NCBI GenBank assembly: GCA_000437855.1
Contig: FR902206.1
Span: forward strand, 76,371-110,331
Reading direction: 5' to 3'
Source: Clostridium sp. CAG:567
GTDB taxonomy: Bacteria; Bacillota; Clostridia; TANB77; CAG-508
Length of the DNA stretch: 33,961 nt
The position numbers were made by a program, and so were the translations under genes. The notes under the pieces are model-generated. The model did no database searches. It was not told the DNA's origin and saw only the letters and a list, made by a program, of their open reading frames with translations. This document shows, piece after piece, positions 31,193 through 33,961 of this stretch. The first letter of the stretch is position 1. Each line of letters starts with the position of its first letter.

Positions 31193-32407
31193 ATGAAGTT
31201 AAATAAATTTATAAGTATTCTCCTTATTTTTGTGTTTATATTTAATTTATCTATTTATTCGATTGCAAGTAATGAAACAAATATTCAAAATCAAGAAGAG
31301 CAAGAAAAAGAAATAAATACAGACACAGATGATATTAATGATTTAAATAATCAAAGAAGTGAGATAAAAGATAAACTTGATGAAGCAAACATTAAACTTG
31401 AATATTTACAAACAGAAATATCAGGAATACTTATTCAAATTCAGCAATTAGACGATAAAATAAGAAAATATGAAAATGAAAATGCAGAACTAGAAAAAAA
31501 ATTAAATGAACTAGAAACATCAGCTAAAGAAACCACAGAAAAATTAAATGCTGTTACAGAAGAGTATAACAAAAAAGAACAGCAATTAAGAGAAAGACTA
31601 GTAGCGCTATATGAAGCTGGGTCAATTTCATATCTTGATGTTTTACTTTCTTCAAGAACATTGTCTGAATTTTTATCAAGATATTATAAAATGTTAGAAG
31701 TAATGGAGTATGATAATCAGCTTATAAATACTGTTGAAGAAGAGAAAAATACAATAGAAATTGCAAAACAAAAACTAGATAAAGAAACAGATGAAATCAA
31801 AACATTAAAATTAAAGGTAGAGCAAAACAAAAATATAAACAAAAATACTAAAACATTACAAGAAGGCTATATGGCCAAACTATCAAAAAGTGAAAAAAAG
31901 CTAAACGAAAAAATTACAAAATATAAAACAGAAACTATACAGTTAGAAACAAGAATTAGAGAAATTAGTATGGCAAATGGAGACTATGACATTCAGTATA
32001 CAGGAGGCCTAATGATTTGGCCAGTTGCAATAGCTGGAACAAAAATCACATCTGATTATGGAACAAGGCAACATCCTATTCAGGGAGTTACTAATTTTCA
32101 CTTAGGAATAGACATAGGAAATGCTGGGTTTGGTGCTCCGGCTGTTGCTGCACTTGGAGGTGTGGTTACTTATGCAGGAGAGCTAGGGTCTTATGGAAAT
32201 TGTGTAATAATAAATCATGGAGATGGAATATCTACACTATATGGACATGGACAAAAGATATTAGTGGAATTTGGACAAACTGTTCAACAAGGAGATATAA
32301 TTATGGAAGTAGGCTCTACAGGTAATTCAACAGGTCCACACCTACATTTTGAAGTTAGAATAAATGGAAAAACAGTAGATCCACTAAATTATGTTAAAGA
32401 ACCATAA
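31193..32407 (+). CDS. Second coiled-coil M23 peptidase (EnvC/PcsB-like)
   Basis: A 404-residue paralogue-like protein. The signal peptide (about 1-26, ending SIA) is followed by an acidic stretch, a coiled coil (about 45-250) and the M23 domain. Zinc ligands are H303 and D307 (FHLGIDIG), H383 and H385 (GPHLHFEVR), all intact. The coiled coil shares the pattern REGRLVALYEAG/REERLVAIYEQG with the upstream protein (RERLVALYEAG here, EERLVAIYEQG there) and both have a SYLDVLL or TFLDVLL segment, so the two probably arose by duplication. It starts after AAAGGAG, 34 bases behind the first gene. Two FtsX-linked hydrolases could differ in timing or substrate. Confidence 0.93.
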   Translation: MKLNKFISILLIFVFIFNLSIYSIASNETNIQNQEEQEKEINTDTDDINDLNNQRSEIKDKLDEANIKLEYLQTEISGILIQIQQLDDKIRKYENENAELEKKLNELETSAKETTEKLNAVTEEYNKKEQQLRERLVALYEAGSISYLDVLLSSRTLSEFLSRYYKMLEVMEYDNQLINTVEEEKNTIEIAKQKLDKETDEIKTLKLKVEQNKNINKNTKTLQEGYMAKLSKSEKKLNEKITKYKTETIQLETRIREISMANGDYDIQYTGGLMIWPVAIAGTKITSDYGTRQHPIQGVTNFHLGIDIGNAGFGAPAVAALGGVVTYAGELGSYGNCVIINHGDGISTLYGHGQKILVEFGQTVQQGDIIMEVGSTGNSTGPHLHFEVRINGKTVDPLNYVKEP

Positions 32408-32472
32408 TGAATAATATTTTTTAATTTTAATAAATATAATAACAGTAAAAAAGAAAAGAGGAATTTAATAAA

Positions 32473-33684
32473 ATGGAAAGTAAAAGTGCACAAAGAATTT
32501 ATAAGACGATAATGCTCATAATTATTGTGATAATAACAACATCTTTAATAACTGCTTTTGCAACATACCAATATCTAAGAAATAATGTATTAGCAATAAG
32601 AAAAGGAAATAACACATCATTTGAAGGGTTAGAATACACATTATCTCAATTTAGAACTGAATTGGAAAATAAGTATATTGGAGAAATAAATGATGAAGAA
32701 TTAATTGATGGGGCACTTAAAGGATACGTTAATGCTTTAGGAGATCCATATACAACATATTATACTAAAGAAGAAATGAAAGAAATAATGGAAGAAACGA
32801 ATGGTAACTTTGTTGGAATAGGAATTTACATGACAGAAAACATAAAAGAAAATGTTATCATGGTTATAAAACCAATAGAAAATTCACCTGCAGAAAAAGC
32901 TGGAATATTACCTGGAGATATTATTACAAAAATAAATGATGTAGAATATACAGGTGACAAGCTAGAAGAGGCATCTAACAAAATAAGGGGAGAAGAAGGA
33001 ACAAAAGTAAAATTAGAAATATATAGAAACGGAGAAACAAAAGAATTTGAAATTACTAGAAAAAAGGTAGTAATCAGTCATATTACAACTAAAGTGTTAG
33101 AAGATAATATTGGCTATATTGCAATATCAGACTTTGATGGAGATTGTGCTAATGAATTCAAAACTAAATATAAAGAACTAGAGAAAAAAGGAATCACCAA
33201 ACTTATAATTGATATAAGAAATAATGGCGGAGGAATAGTAGACAAATCACTTGAAATAGCAAATACAATGATAGAAAAAGGTAGCACTTTATTAATAACA
33301 AAAGATAAAAAGAATAATGAAGATATTACAAAAGCAACAGAAAACCCTATAATAAATATGCCAGTAGTAGTACTTACAAATGAATATTCTGCAAGTGCTT
33401 CAGAAATTTTGGCAGGAGCGTTGAAAGATAATAATAAAGCAACTTTAGTTGGAACTAAAACTTATGGAAAGGGTATAATTCAAGAACTAAATAAGTTGTC
33501 AGATGGAAGTGGACTTAAAGTTACAGTAAGCGAATATTATACTCCAAATCATACTGCAATTAATAAAATAGGAATTACACCAGATGTAGAAGTTGAATTA
33601 TCAGATGAAGCAAAAAAACAATTGAACTTAGAAGAAAAAGATGATAATCAATTACAAAAAGCAATAGAAATACTAAAAAAATAG
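32473..33684 (+). CDS. S41 family carboxy-terminal processing peptidase
   Basis: Membrane-anchored serine protease of the CtpA/CtpB/Prc type, 403 residues. The N-terminus is an uncleaved membrane helix (about 12-35). A PDZ domain (about 115-200) contains GDIITKINDVEYTG. The S41 core has the Ser-Lys dyad: S308 in YSASASE and K333 in TYGKG, 25 residues apart as in the family. It cleaves substrate C-termini and, in Bacillus, acts in signalling or spore development; in other bacteria Ctp controls cell-wall hydrolases. Its place behind the two M23 genes suggests it could regulate one of them, but this is inference. It ends in a terminator. The start follows AAGAGGA. Confidence 0.94.
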   Translation: MESKSAQRIYKTIMLIIIVIITTSLITAFATYQYLRNNVLAIRKGNNTSFEGLEYTLSQFRTELENKYIGEINDEELIDGALKGYVNALGDPYTTYYTKEEMKEIMEETNGNFVGIGIYMTENIKENVIMVIKPIENSPAEKAGILPGDIITKINDVEYTGDKLEEASNKIRGEEGTKVKLEIYRNGETKEFEITRKKVVISHITTKVLEDNIGYIAISDFDGDCANEFKTKYKELEKKGITKLIIDIRNNGGGIVDKSLEIANTMIEKGSTLLITKDKKNNEDITKATENPIINMPVVVLTNEYSASASEILAGALKDNNKATLVGTKTYGKGIIQELNKLSDGSGLKVTVSEYYTPNHTAINKIGITPDVEVELSDEAKKQLNLEEKDDNQLQKAIEILKK

Positions 33685-33696
33685 TAAAAACACTAA

Positions 33697-33756
33697 AAAC
33701 AGGACAGAATCGAAAATAATTAAATGGTTAATATTTATACAATTTCTGTCCTGTTT
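33697..33756 (+). terminator. Terminator of the ftsEX-ctp operon
   Basis: AAACAGGACAGAA (33697-33709) pairs with TTCTGTCCTGTTT (33744-33756) in a 13-bp stem with a long AT-rich loop. Confidence 0.8.
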
Positions 33757-33798
33757 ATAAATTTATTTTAAAAAAATAAAAAAAATTTAAAATATGTA

Positions 33799-33827
33799 TT
33801 GACAATTATAATTTAATTTAGTATACT
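33799..33827 (+). promoter_or_regulatory. Promoter of tRNA-Val
   Basis: TTGACA and TATACT with a 17-bp spacer, 18 bases before the tRNA, as expected for a stable RNA promoter. Confidence 0.85.
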
Positions 33828-33845
33828 AAACAAGTCAGCAGAAAT

Positions 33846-33921
33846 GGGCGCATAGCTCAGCTGGGAGAGCATCTGCCTTACAAGCAGGAGGTCATAGGTT
33901 CGATCCCTATTGCGCCCACCA
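33846..33921 (+). tRNA. tRNA-Val (anticodon TAC)
   Basis: Cloverleaf of 76 nt with encoded CCA. Acceptor stem GGGCGCA with TGCGCCC, D stem GCTC with GAGC, anticodon loop CTTACAA giving TAC, variable loop AGGTC and T arm with TTCGATC. A tRNA gene cluster may continue past the window edge. Confidence 0.97.
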
Positions 33922-33961
33922 TTTCATAATTGAATATTGAGTAAATTTGAAAATAATTTAT

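Noticed and set aside
1..33961. CRISPR array, prophage, integrative element or defence island
   Set aside because: No regularly spaced repeats, integrase, phage structural or nuclease/toxin gene set is visible; gene content is core chromosome.

Overview
The window is very AT-rich and gene-dense. The strong promoters I could pick out carry sigma-A-type -35/-10 boxes with a 17-bp spacer, and most genes have AGGAGG-like Shine-Dalgarno sites. A threonyl T-box riboswitch, an SleB-type spore cortex-lytic enzyme, an Asp23/AmaP/DUF2273 set, a split transketolase and a thioredoxin reductase that seems to have lost its NADPH site together point to an anaerobic, probably spore-forming member of the Clostridia (Bacillota). 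Species cannot be told from this sequence. Almost everything is core chromosome. I see no CRISPR array, prophage, integrase or intact transposase.

Layout. 1-160: 3' part of a structured RNA with a terminator. 256-1706: thyX facing a YgjP-like metalloprotease gene across a bidirectional terminator; the protease promoter carries LexA-like boxes. 1911-3083: thioredoxin reductase-like flavoprotein plus thioredoxin. 3090-5414: promoter, T-box (ACC specifier), a 36-bp inverted repeat of REP type, and thrS. 5694-7007: a pseudopilin-like surface protein with Ig/Fn3-like domains. 7273-8396: a HAD nucleotidase and an Asp23 protein. 8493-13804: amaP, DUF2273, nusB, xseA, a membrane protein of unknown function, xseB, a DUF212/PAP2-like protein and fhs. 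13875-15078: sleB facing an FxLYD-like membrane protein. 15252-18760: yqeG, an A24 prepilin peptidase, a Xaa-Pro aminopeptidase, efp and a zinc-ribbon protein. 18823-20526, minus strand: tmRNA, tRNA-Trp, a GtrA-family protein and a frameshifted M23 peptidase. 20690-23935: recG, an aldose-1-epimerase relative and a small membrane protein. 24000-26162: a 40-codon small ORF ending in a terminator, then uraA and upp. 26304-28228: transketolase N and C halves separated by a palindromic element. 28411-33684: ftsE, ftsX, two coiled-coil M23 peptidases and a Ctp protease. 33846-33921: tRNA-Val.

How genes work together. TrxB-like and TrxA form a thiol redox pair. XseA and XseB form exonuclease VII. 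UraA and Upp import uracil and convert it to UMP. The two transketolase halves make one enzyme. FtsEX next to EnvC/PcsB-like M23 proteins is the usual division-hydrolase module. The A24 peptidase could process the pseudopilin-like protein.

Most worth a second look: the LexA-like boxes on the YgjP-like gene, the NADPH-site-less thioredoxin reductase, the small ORF/terminator ahead of uraA, the two palindromic elements, and the sleB start site buried in a terminator hairpin. I did not find a clearly new multi-gene system; this is mainly a housekeeping region with several unusual regulatory details.
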